Source: Pedobacter sp. MR2016-24
GTDB taxonomy: Bacteria; Bacteroidota; Bacteroidia; Sphingobacteriales; Sphingobacteriaceae
Reading direction: 5' to 3'
Length of the DNA stretch: 64,000 bases
Assembly: GCF_026239655.1 (NCBI RefSeq)
Contig: NZ_JAPIVO010000005.1
Span: 454,603-518,602, forward strand
Shown: positions 36,183-44,397 of the stretch, one piece after another
Layout: each line of letters starts with the position of its first letter
How positions within the stretch are numbered: the stretch's first letter is position 1
Notes under the pieces: model-generated
What the model was told of the DNA's origin: nothing
Database searches by the model: none
Seen by the model: only the letters and a program-made list of their open reading frames with translations
Made by a program: the position numbers and the translations under genes

Positions 36183-36623
36183 TTAGTCGATAATACGTTT
36201 TACTATACCTGCCATCGGGTTGCAGCTCCAGATGACGGTACCGAAGATGACCACCTGGCCATCAGTAATATCGATAACTTCTTCTTCTGCAAGGGAGCTG
36301 ACTAAGTGGACAGTACTACTTTTGACGATCAGCTTCCTCGTTACCCACTCCCCTTCTACATTGGCTATTACAATTTCTGAATTTTTAGGCCTGACAGACC
36401 TGTCGACTACTAAAAGGGCACCTTTCAGGATCCCGAAGCCAGACATGTCGTTGTTTTCCATTTCAAAATAAAAGGTATTTGTAGGGTCTTTCACTAACTT
36501 CTGAATAATATGCAGGCGGTCCTGACTATAGTCTGTAGCTGGAGAAGAGAAACCGGTAACCTTACCGGCATCTTCCAATGGATCCATATCAATATTTCGT
36601 TCAGGCGTATTTTTTCGCAGCAT
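36183..36623 (-). CDS. umuD: UmuD-like S24 protein with substituted catalytic dyad
   Basis: A 146-aa UmuD/LexA-type beta domain. Aligned by eye to E. coli UmuD, cleavage site C24-G25 becomes T23-G24 (VTGFSSPATDY), nucleophile S60 (GDSMIDGGI) becomes D59 (NNDMSGFGI) and general-base K97 (EFTVKKL) becomes R96 (EWVTRKL). A serine at S61 and a lysine at K97 sit next to the normal places, so activity by register shift is not excluded, but loss of self-cleavage is more likely. The ATG at 36623 is used because the longer frame starts at TTG. It is first in the operon, 3 nt before umuC, and downstream of two palindromic operators. Confidence 0.88.
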   Translation of the reverse strand: MLRKNTPERNIDMDPLEDAGKVTGFSSPATDYSQDRLHIIQKLVKDPTNTFYFEMENNDMSGFGILKGALLVVDRSVRPKNSEIVIANVEGEWVTRKLIVKSSTVHLVSSLAEEEVIDITDGQVVIFGTVIWSCNPMAGIVKRIID

Positions 36624-36645
36624 ATATGACAAGTTTAGTGCGCCA

Positions 36646-36687
36646 CAAATCTACTAATACAGTTAGCACAAATACTAATATTGTTAG
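36646..36687 (-). promoter_or_regulatory. umuDC promoter with paired CTAATAnnGTTAG operators
   Basis: CTAATACAGTTAG (36654-36666) and CTAATATTGTTAG (36675-36687) are 13-bp two-fold sites with CTAA/TTAG ends, starting 21 bp apart, two helical turns. On the minus strand, TAGATTTG (36653-36646) matches the TAnnTTTG -7 box and abuts the first site. A dimeric repressor bound here would block the umuDC promoter. LexA is the obvious candidate, but identity is not shown by the sequence. Confidence 0.6.
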
Positions 36688-36837
36688 TTTTATAATTTCT
36701 TTCGTTTTAGCTTAGGAATTTTAGCATTTAGGGACAGGCATGTATCTACCCTATTTTAAAATGTACAAGCTGGTTTAATAATACATCTGGGGGAATGCTA
36801 TTAGCGTATCTTTGCTGGATGCCTGTTATAAATTTAA

Positions 36838-37767
36838 ATGTTATTTAGGAGTTTACTGTTAACTGCAGGTCTGATCCTGCTGGCCATCAACTGGTACTTC
36901 TACCCGCTCTCCTACCTGCTTCAGCTCATCCTGTTTGCAATTGGCCTGATCGCCGTTGGCATTCCTCATGGAGGTGCAGACCGGTTAATTGCGATGAAAA
37001 CTGCCAGCCGCCTCAACCTGAATTTTAGCGCACAAAAATTTACACTGATCTATTGCGGACAAATTCTGCTGTTTTTCTTTTTTTTCTACTGTTTTCCTCA
37101 TTTGGCCATCCTGCTGTTTCTACTCTTATCTGCCTACCATTTCGGAGAAACGGATATGACCGGCATCAACCATTCTTATGCCGGGAAATTAATCAGACTC
37201 AGTTACGGACTGTTCATCCTGGGACTTATTTTATTACCTAATTTCTCCAGCGTATCAAAAACGCTGATCCATTTAAACCCTGCAGGTCCTGGTGCAGCTT
37301 GTATCCAATGGGCAGATCAGCATCCTCAACTTGTGCTTTTGGGTATGGTTGCTGCGTTTGGAATCAGCTGGTTAGGGTACTGGCTGTTGTATAAAAAGAC
37401 TGTTGCCTGTAACCGGAAAGAGATACTGAGATTTTTAGTTTTAGTACTCATCGTCTATCAGCTCCCACTGTTGTTAAGCTTCACCTTCTATTTTATTTTC
37501 TGGCACTCCATTACCACATTAAAAAGCATGTTGGGCTATTTACTGGAGCATCAGAGTTTTGACAAGGGAATGGTGGTCAGGGAGATTATAAAAAATAGTC
37601 TGATTGTTTTATTCGGAATTTGTTTTGCCGGTTATATCAGTTCGTTATTTTTCAGGAATGACAATCTGGTGCTGTATGCAATTATTGGTTTAGCAGCGCT
37701 CACAGGACCACATATGCATGTAATGCACAGTATGTATCATCATTACGCTGGCAATGAAAAACCCTGA
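36838..37767 (+). CDS. blh: Brp/Blh-family beta-carotene 15,15'-dioxygenase
   Basis: A 309-aa polytopic membrane protein (about eight helices) that cleaves beta-carotene to two retinal molecules. The non-haem iron histidines are visible in GIPHGGADRL (residues 43-52), SAYHFGETD, FWHSITTLK and GPHMHVMHSMYHH at the C-terminus. Length matches the family. Retinal usually serves a rhodopsin, but no rhodopsin or carotenoid gene is in this window. It is divergent from umuDC across a 200-bp spacer. Confidence 0.93.
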   Translation: MLFRSLLLTAGLILLAINWYFYPLSYLLQLILFAIGLIAVGIPHGGADRLIAMKTASRLNLNFSAQKFTLIYCGQILLFFFFFYCFPHLAILLFLLLSAYHFGETDMTGINHSYAGKLIRLSYGLFILGLILLPNFSSVSKTLIHLNPAGPGAACIQWADQHPQLVLLGMVAAFGISWLGYWLLYKKTVACNRKEILRFLVLVLIVYQLPLLLSFTFYFIFWHSITTLKSMLGYLLEHQSFDKGMVVREIIKNSLIVLFGICFAGYISSLFFRNDNLVLYAIIGLAALTGPHMHVMHSMYHHYAGNEKP

Positions 37768-37815
37768 AAACGAAGATAAAGCCGCTACGCTGAGTTTGCT
37801 GATCTTTATGCCGGA

Positions 37816-38298
37816 TTATTGGCAAAAGGCAACATCAAAAGTCCCGCTTACACTGCTGTCTGATTCCTGATCGGCAAAACTAGCTTTACCCGCAACTCTT
37901 CCATTGCTGATAGAGGTAATTTCTATCCTGCAATCAGCACTTACAAAGCCAACACCCTGATCTGAAGCAGAATCATTAAAGATTAACCAGATGTTGTTAC
38001 TTCCCTGTGTATAGACACCTACTTTTTTAGGAACCCTGAAATAGACACTGTAACCGCTATTTTCCGGACTTGCGCAACTGAAACTGCTGTTTGCTGACAG
38101 GTTCACGATTACCCGTTCTACGTTGTTAGAAACATCAGTAGTAGCGCGGCCGGTTACCGTGGTATACTCCTTACCGTATACTTTGCCATGTACAACAGCA
38201 TTTTCATCAGGTTTAACTTCTTCATTTTTGCTTTTTTTGCAGGCAGCTAATGAAGAGCAGAAACATACAATTAATAAGATTTGAGCGATTTTTTTCAT
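37816..38298 (-). CDS. Hypothetical lipoprotein (160 aa)
   Basis: A 160-aa lipoprotein with signal peptide and lipobox SLAACKKSKN (Cys about residue 20), then a beta-rich domain with V-x-G strands (AVVHGKVYGKEYTTVTGRA, GRVAGKASFADQESDSSVSGTFDV). No enzyme motif. It is divergent from a second lipoprotein across 103 bp, and convergent with the Blh gene 48 nt away. Surface or periplasmic location is inferred from the lipobox. Confidence 0.82.
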   Translation of the reverse strand: MKKIAQILLIVCFCSSLAACKKSKNEEVKPDENAVVHGKVYGKEYTTVTGRATTDVSNNVERVIVNLSANSSFSCASPENSGYSVYFRVPKKVGVYTQGSNNIWLIFNDSASDQGVGFVSADCRIEITSISNGRVAGKASFADQESDSSVSGTFDVAFCQ

Positions 38299-38401
38299 AA
38301 AAAGGTTTTCATTTTAACAAGTGCTCCGTTTTTTGGTTTTGAAATTTTACTTTTTAAACAACAATAGCTGTTGCAGGTTGTTAAATGGGTAAAAATCTAA
38401 T

Positions 38402-38881
38402 ATGAAAAGAAAAATACGATTAATCTACTTCTGCCAGTTCATGCTATTAGCGCTGTTGATGCTCTCTGTGGGATGTAAAAAAAGCAATAATTCAGACGAT
38501 CAGCCGGAGACAGCAGCGGCATTGAAAACCAAAATTGTGGCAAAATGGAAACTGGTGAGCGGAAGTTATACTGAATACGATGCCAAGGGTGCTGTGGTCA
38601 ACACACAGGATCTTTCCGGACAAAATCCTATTCCGGTATATGATTTCAGGGAAAATGACAGGTATTATGTAACGGATTCCGGAGAGCCCAGAGAATTCTT
38701 CTACACGGTGTCAGTCACACCCGAAGGCAAATCGAGAATTCTGATAGACAGCAGTCAGTATTATGACATCACTTCAATCAACGGTACTGATATGACCTGG
38801 ACCAGTGAAATTAAAGCTGCAGACGATAATCCCGGAACAATCAGAAGGGCTTATACCGAAGTACATTTTCAAAAGATGTAA
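38402..38881 (+). CDS. Lipocalin-like lipoprotein
   Basis: A 159-aa lipoprotein with lipobox MLSVGCKKSNN. The mature part begins LKTKIVAKWKLVSGSYTEYD, which looks like the start of the lipocalin-like small beta-barrel domain widespread in Bacteroidota lipoproteins (a WKL strand, then a DFRENDRYY strand). The ligand is unknown. It ends at the bidirectional terminator shared with the convergent DUF3606 gene. Confidence 0.78.
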   Translation: MKRKIRLIYFCQFMLLALLMLSVGCKKSNNSDDQPETAAALKTKIVAKWKLVSGSYTEYDAKGAVVNTQDLSGQNPIPVYDFRENDRYYVTDSGEPREFFYTVSVTPEGKSRILIDSSQYYDITSINGTDMTWTSEIKAADDNPGTIRRAYTEVHFQKM

Positions 38882-38885
38882 GTCT

Positions 38886-38923
38886 AAATTTGAGGCCTCA
38901 TCCTATGATGAGGCCCCAAATTT
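38886..38923. terminator. Bidirectional terminator between convergent genes
   Basis: AAATTTGAGGCCTCATC (38886-38902), loop CTAT, and GATGAGGCCCCAAATTT (38907-38923) form a 17-pair stem with one mismatch, with A/T tracts on both sides. It sits exactly between the stop at 38881 (plus) and the stop of the DUF3606 gene at 38922 (minus), serving both. Confidence 0.85.
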
Positions 38924-39098
38924 ACTTTTTAAAATACGCTTCTACATCTGCCCGCAGATTACCTACTTTGGTAATCGCTTCTCTGATTTCTGCAGATGTT
39001 ACTCCGCTTTTCTTTGCCGCATATTCTACTTCGCTTGCATCGTTAGCGTCAATCCTGATATCGTCTCCTGTGCCTTGTTTACTTTTATCGTCTGCCAT
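38922..39098 (-). CDS. DUF3606 small protein (58 aa)
   Basis: A 58-aa cytosolic protein matching the DUF3606 pattern: a short charged start (MADDKSKQGTGDDIRID), then DASEVEYAAKKSGVTSAEIREAITKVG, a single helix-turn-helix-like pair. Function unknown; these often occur in several copies near stress genes. The ATG at 39098 is preferred because the family starts here; the longer frame to 39140 reads into the upstream gene. Confidence 0.85.
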   Translation of the reverse strand: MADDKSKQGTGDDIRIDANDASEVEYAAKKSGVTSAEIREAITKVGNLRADVEAYFKK

Positions 39099-39136
39099 AG
39101 TCTTGGTTTTAAATTTGTTAAGGAACAAATCCCTGT

Positions 39137-39385
39137 TCAAATGGTTTTAAGAGAAATTTCATAACGCTCAATCATATTACCAAGAACTGGCGCCACAATG
39201 TTTAAGCCTGACGAATCACTTTTCCAGATGACCTCTCCTGTGTCGTCATCCAGCTTTTCAGGGTAAATATATCCCCAAACCATTCCGTCAGCTACAATTC
39301 TGTACTGATCTACTACTTCATTTGGTGGAAAAATCAGTATTTCACCAACACCATCTAATTCAAATTGATAAGGTTTATTTTCCAT
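39137..39385 (-). CDS. Small hypothetical protein (82 aa)
   Basis: An 82-aa acidic cytosolic protein (MENKPYQFELDGVGEILIFP at the N-terminus) with alternating strands (YRIVADGMVWGYIYPEKLDDD). No family recognised. It is 38 nt upstream of the DUF3606 gene on the same strand and probably co-transcribed. The gap to the next gene upstream (39386-39636) has no visible feature. Confidence 0.6.
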   Translation of the reverse strand: MENKPYQFELDGVGEILIFPPNEVVDQYRIVADGMVWGYIYPEKLDDDTGEVIWKSDSSGLNIVAPVLGNMIERYEISLKTI

Positions 39386-39636
39386 GGATTTTATTTTGGT
39401 AATTGCCGATCATAATTAATAGCGTTATCATCCTGAAGCAAAAATACTAAAGAATACTAATCATAGCTAATGTTTGCTAAAATATTTAGATGACAACTTT
39501 TACAAACAGCTAATCAGCTTGCTGCAGTGCGGGAGTGGTAGCGTCCGGTGGTTTGACTATAATTCCATTTTTATTTTGAATAGTATATATTTATAGCTTA
39601 GAGACAAATTAGTTAGCCTTATTAAAAAATTAGTGT

Positions 39637-40191
39637 ATGCCAAAGAAGTATTCGGAGAGAATGACGTATCATGGAAAAGGAATACTGTCACTTTTAATAT
39701 CTACCATTCTCCTGTATTCTTGTAGTTATTGGCATACTCCTACTCTCAAATACATGATACCTCAGGGTTATGAAGGAATGGTTGTGATCTCATGGGATCA
39801 GAAAGATGGAGAGCCTGAAGTTAAGGAAGGCGACTATGAATTGTATAAAATCCCTGCAAATGGATTTCTGAAAACTCAAATGAAAGCCAGAAACATGAGT
39901 CCCGAAGATGAGAAATACTTCAGCTATGATAGTGTTAAGGGTTCGAGAGTGGAATTGGAAATGATTGATCCGGGGACTTACGTTGATACAGTATCTATTA
40001 CAAAAAGCAATCAGATGTACAAATTAGGTTGGTTATCAGTTTCAGACAATTACGGACAATATGCTGTCTTTTTCGTTACCAGGGACAAGAAATCTAAGTT
40101 TATGGATAGTGCATATCGCGAAGAATATTTCAAAGCTCATATAGATTCAATATTTAGTGCTCATCAGACCAAACAAAAGCCATGTCAATAA
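39637..40191 (+). CDS. DUF6843-like lipoprotein
   Basis: A 184-aa lipoprotein with hydrophobic signal and Cys in LLYSCSYWH (about residue 29). The mature part begins YMIPQGYEGMVVISWDQKDGEP, followed by YELYKIPANGFLKTQMK, which fits the DUF6843 pattern as I recall it. No catalytic motif. It is convergent with the anti-sigma-like gene across 40 nt. Role unknown, probably envelope. Confidence 0.7.
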   Translation: MPKKYSERMTYHGKGILSLLISTILLYSCSYWHTPTLKYMIPQGYEGMVVISWDQKDGEPEVKEGDYELYKIPANGFLKTQMKARNMSPEDEKYFSYDSVKGSRVELEMIDPGTYVDTVSITKSNQMYKLGWLSVSDNYGQYAVFFVTRDKKSKFMDSAYREEYFKAHIDSIFSAHQTKQKPCQ

Positions 40192-40230
40192 CAATGTGTG
40201 CTATTTCGAAAGAAAAACATAGATAATTCC

Positions 40231-40644
40231 TCAATAGTCCCTTCTTACCAGACGCTGGTCTATCGCCAATACGCAAAAGAACAAGCATACTATCGAAAAT
40301 AAAAGCCATTTAAATTTAAAAACCATATTCAAGATAAGGTCTGCGGTAGTTTGACTAATTAGCTGTAATAGCGCATAACCTAGTGCCAGACTCAGCACAA
40401 AAATAGTTACTGCCATAACATTGAACCGCATATCACTTTTTCGGTTAAGTCGCTCCTGAAGTGTTCGTCTTACATTTGATGCAAAGCTCAGCGGCAATCC
40501 AGTCTGAGGGGCCGTTTTAAGTGTGCTAAATAAATCCTGGTACGATAAAAGATCACTGACTGCTTTTTCGCTAAGCTCATTATTGCCGGAGATGGAGTCA
40601 CCACTCAATAAATCCTGCAGTTCATCGTCATTTAACTCTTCCAT
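40231..40644 (-). CDS. Putative membrane anti-sigma factor
   Basis: A 137-aa protein: about 70 soluble acidic N-terminal residues (MEELNDDELQDLLSGDS) and two C-terminal helices (about residues 78-98 and 108-128). It overlaps the ECF sigma gene by 13 nt, the usual arrangement of sigma and cognate anti-sigma. It lacks the zinc-binding HxxxCxxC motif, so the anti-sigma call rests on position and topology only. Confidence 0.6.
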   Translation of the reverse strand: MEELNDDELQDLLSGDSISGNNELSEKAVSDLLSYQDLFSTLKTAPQTGLPLSFASNVRRTLQERLNRKSDMRFNVMAVTIFVLSLALGYALLQLISQTTADLILNMVFKFKWLLFSIVCLFFCVLAIDQRLVRRDY

Positions 40645-41198
40645 GTGTTTTCCTCTTTAAGGTCTTTTTCAATTTTTTCTTTCAATAATTTGCGTGCCCG
40701 GAATAGATAGCTTTTTGCCGTGCCTTCCGGTATTCCTGTTATTTCCCTTATTTCCGCCAATGAAAACTCGTTCAAATGATATAGGGTCAATACCAATTTA
40801 TATTGATGGGGCATTTGTGCTATCAGATGGTTAACATAATCTGCAGTATTCTTTTTTATCAGTTCCCGTTCAGGATTATCATCTGAAAAATAATAGTTAT
40901 CAAGGTCTTCCGGATATTCGTATGGCGAATTCCTTTTATTACTTTTTACATAATTTATAGCAGTGAGATAAGCTATGCGTGCGATCCATGTAGATAGTTT
41001 TGATTGAAAGCGAAACGATGGTATGCTGTGATGTATTTTAATAAAGACTTCCTGACAGATGTCCTCCTTGTTTTGTTTGTCCTGAACTAACCGGTGGATT
41101 ACAAAGAAAACAAGCTTCTCATATTGTTTAACCAATAACTCAAAGGCTCGTAAATCTTTCTTTAATATCCTGTCTATAATTTCGTTCTCATCAAACAT
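40632..41198 (-). CDS. ECF-type RNA polymerase sigma factor
   Basis: A 188-aa sigma factor. Sigma-2 is at residues 15-85 (FELLVKQYEKLVFFVIHRLVQDKQNKEDICQE, LSTWIARIAYLTAINYVK) and sigma-4 at about 125-180 (FSLAEIREITGIPEGTAKSY). The ATG at 41198 lies at the predicted transcription start given the adjacent promoter elements, so the message may be leaderless. It is divergent from a small membrane-protein gene that shares identical promoter elements, which suggests autoregulation of the whole locus. Confidence 0.93.
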   Translation of the reverse strand: MFDENEIIDRILKKDLRAFELLVKQYEKLVFFVIHRLVQDKQNKEDICQEVFIKIHHSIPSFRFQSKLSTWIARIAYLTAINYVKSNKRNSPYEYPEDLDNYYFSDDNPERELIKKNTADYVNHLIAQMPHQYKLVLTLYHLNEFSLAEIREITGIPEGTAKSYLFRARKLLKEKIEKDLKEENTWKS

Positions 41199-41201
41199 AT
41201 A

Positions 41202-41298
41202 ACAGTAGTCAAGATATGTACATTAGCGGTTGCAAAATAGAGAAATAAAAGATTTATTAAATAATTGCAACCGGAGCGGCTGGTGTGCTGACTACTGT
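41202..41298. promoter_or_regulatory. Mirrored pair of ECF-type promoters (TTGCAACCG-N15-TGACTACTGT)
   Basis: On the plus strand TTGCAACCG at 41265-41273 is followed after exactly 15 bases by TGACTACTGT at 41289-41298, 26 nt before the ATG at 41324. On the minus strand the same TTGCAACCG (41235-41227) is followed after exactly 15 bases by the same TGACTACTGT (41211-41202), just before the sigma ATG at 41198. The two -35-like boxes form an inverted repeat with a 29-bp centre. Identical elements at identical spacing in both directions point to recognition by one sigma factor, most simply the one encoded here. Confidence 0.72.
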
Positions 41299-41323
41299 AG
41301 CAAATAACTTAATCAACAGCACC

Positions 41324-41671
41324 ATGAAACAATTAATGCCATTCATCGTCGTCATCGTATTTTTTATACTTATCGCTATATTCATCCTTGCGCTGTATAA
41401 CTACAGGCTGAAAAAACGAATCATTGATGCAGGTCCTTTGGACGAAACTGGCCTTAGATTTTTGCGTCTGTTAACAGGCTCCGGAAATGAAGCAGTAAAA
41501 TGGGGTCTGCTTTTACTATCGGCCGGTATTGGTTTTGTGGTTCTGGAATTTGTACCCTTCAGTGCCGAAGATTCGCCGGCACCGTATGGCATCGAAATGA
41601 TTTTTATCGCGGCAGGATTCTTCCTCTACTACCTATTTCTGAAGAAACAAAAGAATAGCGATACGCTATAG
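41324..41671 (+). CDS. Small membrane protein co-regulated with ECF sigma
   Basis: A 115-aa protein with three predicted helices (about residues 6-25, 62-80 and 88-105) and a basic cytosolic loop (NYRLKKRIIDAGPLDE). A DUF6249-like membrane protein is possible but unverified. The ATG at 41324 lies 26 nt after the TGACTACTGT promoter element shared with the sigma gene. It may be part of the sensing or output of this sigma system, with the receptor gene 113 nt further on. Confidence 0.65.
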   Translation: MKQLMPFIVVIVFFILIAIFILALYNYRLKKRIIDAGPLDETGLRFLRLLTGSGNEAVKWGLLLLSAGIGFVVLEFVPFSAEDSPAPYGIEMIFIAAGFFLYYLFLKKQKNSDTL

Positions 41672-41723
41672 CTTTAGCGCAGAACAGCACAATAAGATAT
41701 TCTTTTTCTACCAAACATTTAAA

Positions 41724-41750
41724 GGACAAATTTTCCTGCAGGAATTGTCT
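41724..41750. promoter_or_regulatory. Imperfect palindrome upstream of the receptor gene
   Basis: The stretch contains the palindrome TCCTGCAGGA flanked by GGACAAATT and AATTGTCT. It is 35-60 bp upstream of the receptor ATG at 41785, a position suiting an operator or promoter-proximal hairpin. Confidence 0.35.
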
Positions 41751-41784
41751 TGCCTAATTATTGCGTCCTCTGATCAACTTTATT

Positions 41785-44220
41785 ATGAAATTTAAACAGG
41801 CTATCCTAGCGCTGGTCATCATCAGTACCATCTTCTTCAACCAATATAGCACAGCCTTCGGCCAAACCTCACCCAAAGCCAGTATTGCCGGTATTGTGGT
41901 CGATTCCGCAACAAAAAATCCATTAGCGATGGTAACCATAAGACTCAAAAAAGCTAATAATGAGACCATTCAAATTGTGGTTAGCCAAGAGGATGGATCT
42001 TTTAAATTTCCCTCCGTTATTCCTGCGTCGTATTTACTTTCTGTTGAGGCTATTGGTTATGCCCTCAAAAGAATTGCTGTTGATTCGTTAACATTCCTAT
42101 CGCAAACAATAGATTTGAAATCTATTTACCTGGCAGGTACGGTGCTGGGTTTAAAAGAAGTAGCAATAAGCGGCGATAGGCAGCTCATCAGGCGAAAGGC
42201 CGACAGGATAATTTACGACCTGAAAGCAGATCCGGAGAGCAAAAGTAATAATGTACTTAGGATGATGCGCAAAATACCCTATCTATCGGTCGATGGCGAC
42301 GATAACCTGCTAATGAAAGGTAATTCAAGCTTTAAAGTACTCATCAACGGCAAACCATCAGGCAGTATGGAGGGCAATCTTAAAGCGGTATTAAAAAGCA
42401 TTCCAGCCTCTACCATAGAGAAGATAGAGGTCATTACCAATCCGCCATCCAGGTACGATGCGGAGGGATTGGGCGGTGTAATTAACATCATCACCAACAA
42501 AAAAAACAACGATGGTTTCAATGGCTCATTGAACGTTAATGAAAGTTTTCCAGTTGGTGGCCCGGGTGTTGGCGCTTCATTTACGGCAAAAAGCGGCAAG
42601 TTTGGGATCTCATCTTTTGGGGGCGGAAGTATGTATCAGTTACCCCAAACCTTTAACACCAATAAACGCGTTGATGCCGTGGGTACGACACTTGAACAAG
42701 AGGGCCATCAACGTTCCACAAACAAGACAGCATATTTTGGAATGGAATGGAGTTATCTTGCAGATAGTCTGAACTTGTTGACGGCCCAATTAAATTACAA
42801 TGGCAGCCGGGTAAAAGAGCATTCAGCACAGGCCTCTGCGTTAACAGGCGCAAACGGGCTTTTACAGCAATATGGATTTGAAAATGAAAACAAAGCAACA
42901 GGTTATGGTGTAAATGCGGGCATCAATTACGAAATGGGTTTTAAAAGGATGAAGAACAGGCTGCTCACATTCTCCTACCTCTTTGGCACTAACCTGAACG
43001 ATAAAAACGGGAAAATTGCTTTTGATAACCGCGTGAATTTTGCTACACCGGATTTTCAGCAAACCGATCACCAGCGGTTTAAAGAGCATAGCTTCCAGGT
43101 CGATTTTGTCACACCACTGAAAAAACTCAACATTGAAGCCGGGCTCAAAGGAATACTAAGGAAAAATAACAGTGATTTTGCTTACAACTCATTGAACACT
43201 GCACTGGGCATATACGAAACAGATCCGGTGCTCTCCAATTCGTTTAGCAATACACAAAACGTTTTTAGCGCTTATAACTCCTATCAGCTGAATCTAAATA
43301 GCTGGAATATCAATGCAGGTGTAAGGATAGAGGAAACCGTGATACGTGCTGATTTCTCAAGTACAGCTTCAGTTGCCGATCAGGATTATTTCAATTTTAT
43401 CCCTTCTCTGGCCGTAGGAAAAGGTTTTAAGAACGGAAGCAGTATCAGCTTTGGCTTTTCGCAAAGGATAAGGAGGCCGGGCATCAGCAGGTTGAACCCC
43501 TATATAGACCGTTCAAACCCAAATTATGAAATTACCGGCAATCCTGATCTGAGACCGGTTCTGTTAAACGATATCCAGTTCGGATACAGCAGCAACAAAA
43601 AGCTAGCGCTTAACATTGGGTTTGATTATGCATTTATGAACAATCTTGATCTGCAGGTCGTCAATTTTAATCCAGCTACGCAGGTCACCCGAATAACATA
43701 CGCCAATACAGGCAAATCAAGCAGTGCAGGAGTTAATTTTAACCTGAGCTACCCGGTAAGCAGCAGCTACAACGCCAGTCTGAACGGGAACTCCATGTAC
43801 TTTTGGCTCAGCGGGCAGGATAACGGGCAGCCCATAAATAATGACATGCTGATCTATGCTGTCACCCTGTCAAACGTTGTGCGTCTTAGCGATGGCTGGG
43901 CTTTAAATGCTGACCTGGGTATAAACAGTCGCAACCCGACAGGTTTACAGGGCTATACCAATGGTTTCTTTTCAAGTGCCTTCAATTTTAACAAGGATGT
44001 TATTAAGGATAAATTTAGTATCGGTGGCGGAATTAGAAATCCGTTTACCAAATACCGCAATAGTGTAAACAGAACTTTTGGTCCACAATTTAGCCAGGTA
44101 TATGAAAACCAGAATTATTTCAGAACGTTCAATATTAGCCTGAATTACAATTTTGGTAAGCTGAAGGATAACATCAATAAAAATAAAGCAGGAATTAAAA
44201 ATAATGATGTCGCAAACTAA
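41785..44220 (+). CDS. TonB-dependent receptor-like outer-membrane beta-barrel protein
   Basis: An 811-aa outer-membrane protein. Residues 1-27 are a signal peptide, 33-110 a carboxypeptidase-like domain (IAGIVVDSATKNPLAMVTIRLKK), about 130-230 a plug (IRRKADRIIYDLKADP, ITNPPSRYDAEGLGGVINI), and the rest a long barrel of the OMP_b-brl_3 type ending in an aromatic strand (TFNISLNYNFGK). The family is often linked to ECF/anti-sigma loci, as here. The ATG at 41785 gives the clean signal peptide. The ligand is unknown and there is no SusD partner. Confidence 0.88.
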   Translation: MKFKQAILALVIISTIFFNQYSTAFGQTSPKASIAGIVVDSATKNPLAMVTIRLKKANNETIQIVVSQEDGSFKFPSVIPASYLLSVEAIGYALKRIAVDSLTFLSQTIDLKSIYLAGTVLGLKEVAISGDRQLIRRKADRIIYDLKADPESKSNNVLRMMRKIPYLSVDGDDNLLMKGNSSFKVLINGKPSGSMEGNLKAVLKSIPASTIEKIEVITNPPSRYDAEGLGGVINIITNKKNNDGFNGSLNVNESFPVGGPGVGASFTAKSGKFGISSFGGGSMYQLPQTFNTNKRVDAVGTTLEQEGHQRSTNKTAYFGMEWSYLADSLNLLTAQLNYNGSRVKEHSAQASALTGANGLLQQYGFENENKATGYGVNAGINYEMGFKRMKNRLLTFSYLFGTNLNDKNGKIAFDNRVNFATPDFQQTDHQRFKEHSFQVDFVTPLKKLNIEAGLKGILRKNNSDFAYNSLNTALGIYETDPVLSNSFSNTQNVFSAYNSYQLNLNSWNINAGVRIEETVIRADFSSTASVADQDYFNFIPSLAVGKGFKNGSSISFGFSQRIRRPGISRLNPYIDRSNPNYEITGNPDLRPVLLNDIQFGYSSNKKLALNIGFDYAFMNNLDLQVVNFNPATQVTRITYANTGKSSSAGVNFNLSYPVSSSYNASLNGNSMYFWLSGQDNGQPINNDMLIYAVTLSNVVRLSDGWALNADLGINSRNPTGLQGYTNGFFSSAFNFNKDVIKDKFSIGGGIRNPFTKYRNSVNRTFGPQFSQVYENQNYFRTFNISLNYNFGKLKDNINKNKAGIKNNDVAN

Positions 44221-44397
44221 GTAATTACAAATAATTCAGCATAATTAGTATATAGCCTGCTAAGGTGAACATGAAAGAGATAAGCGCAATGAATTGTTTC
44301 CTATGGTAATATATTCCAATATCCTTTATTCAAAAAGACAGATTATAAGTGAAAATTAGAGAAATCCTTCTGCAAAATTTGATGTAGATGTGAGCGC

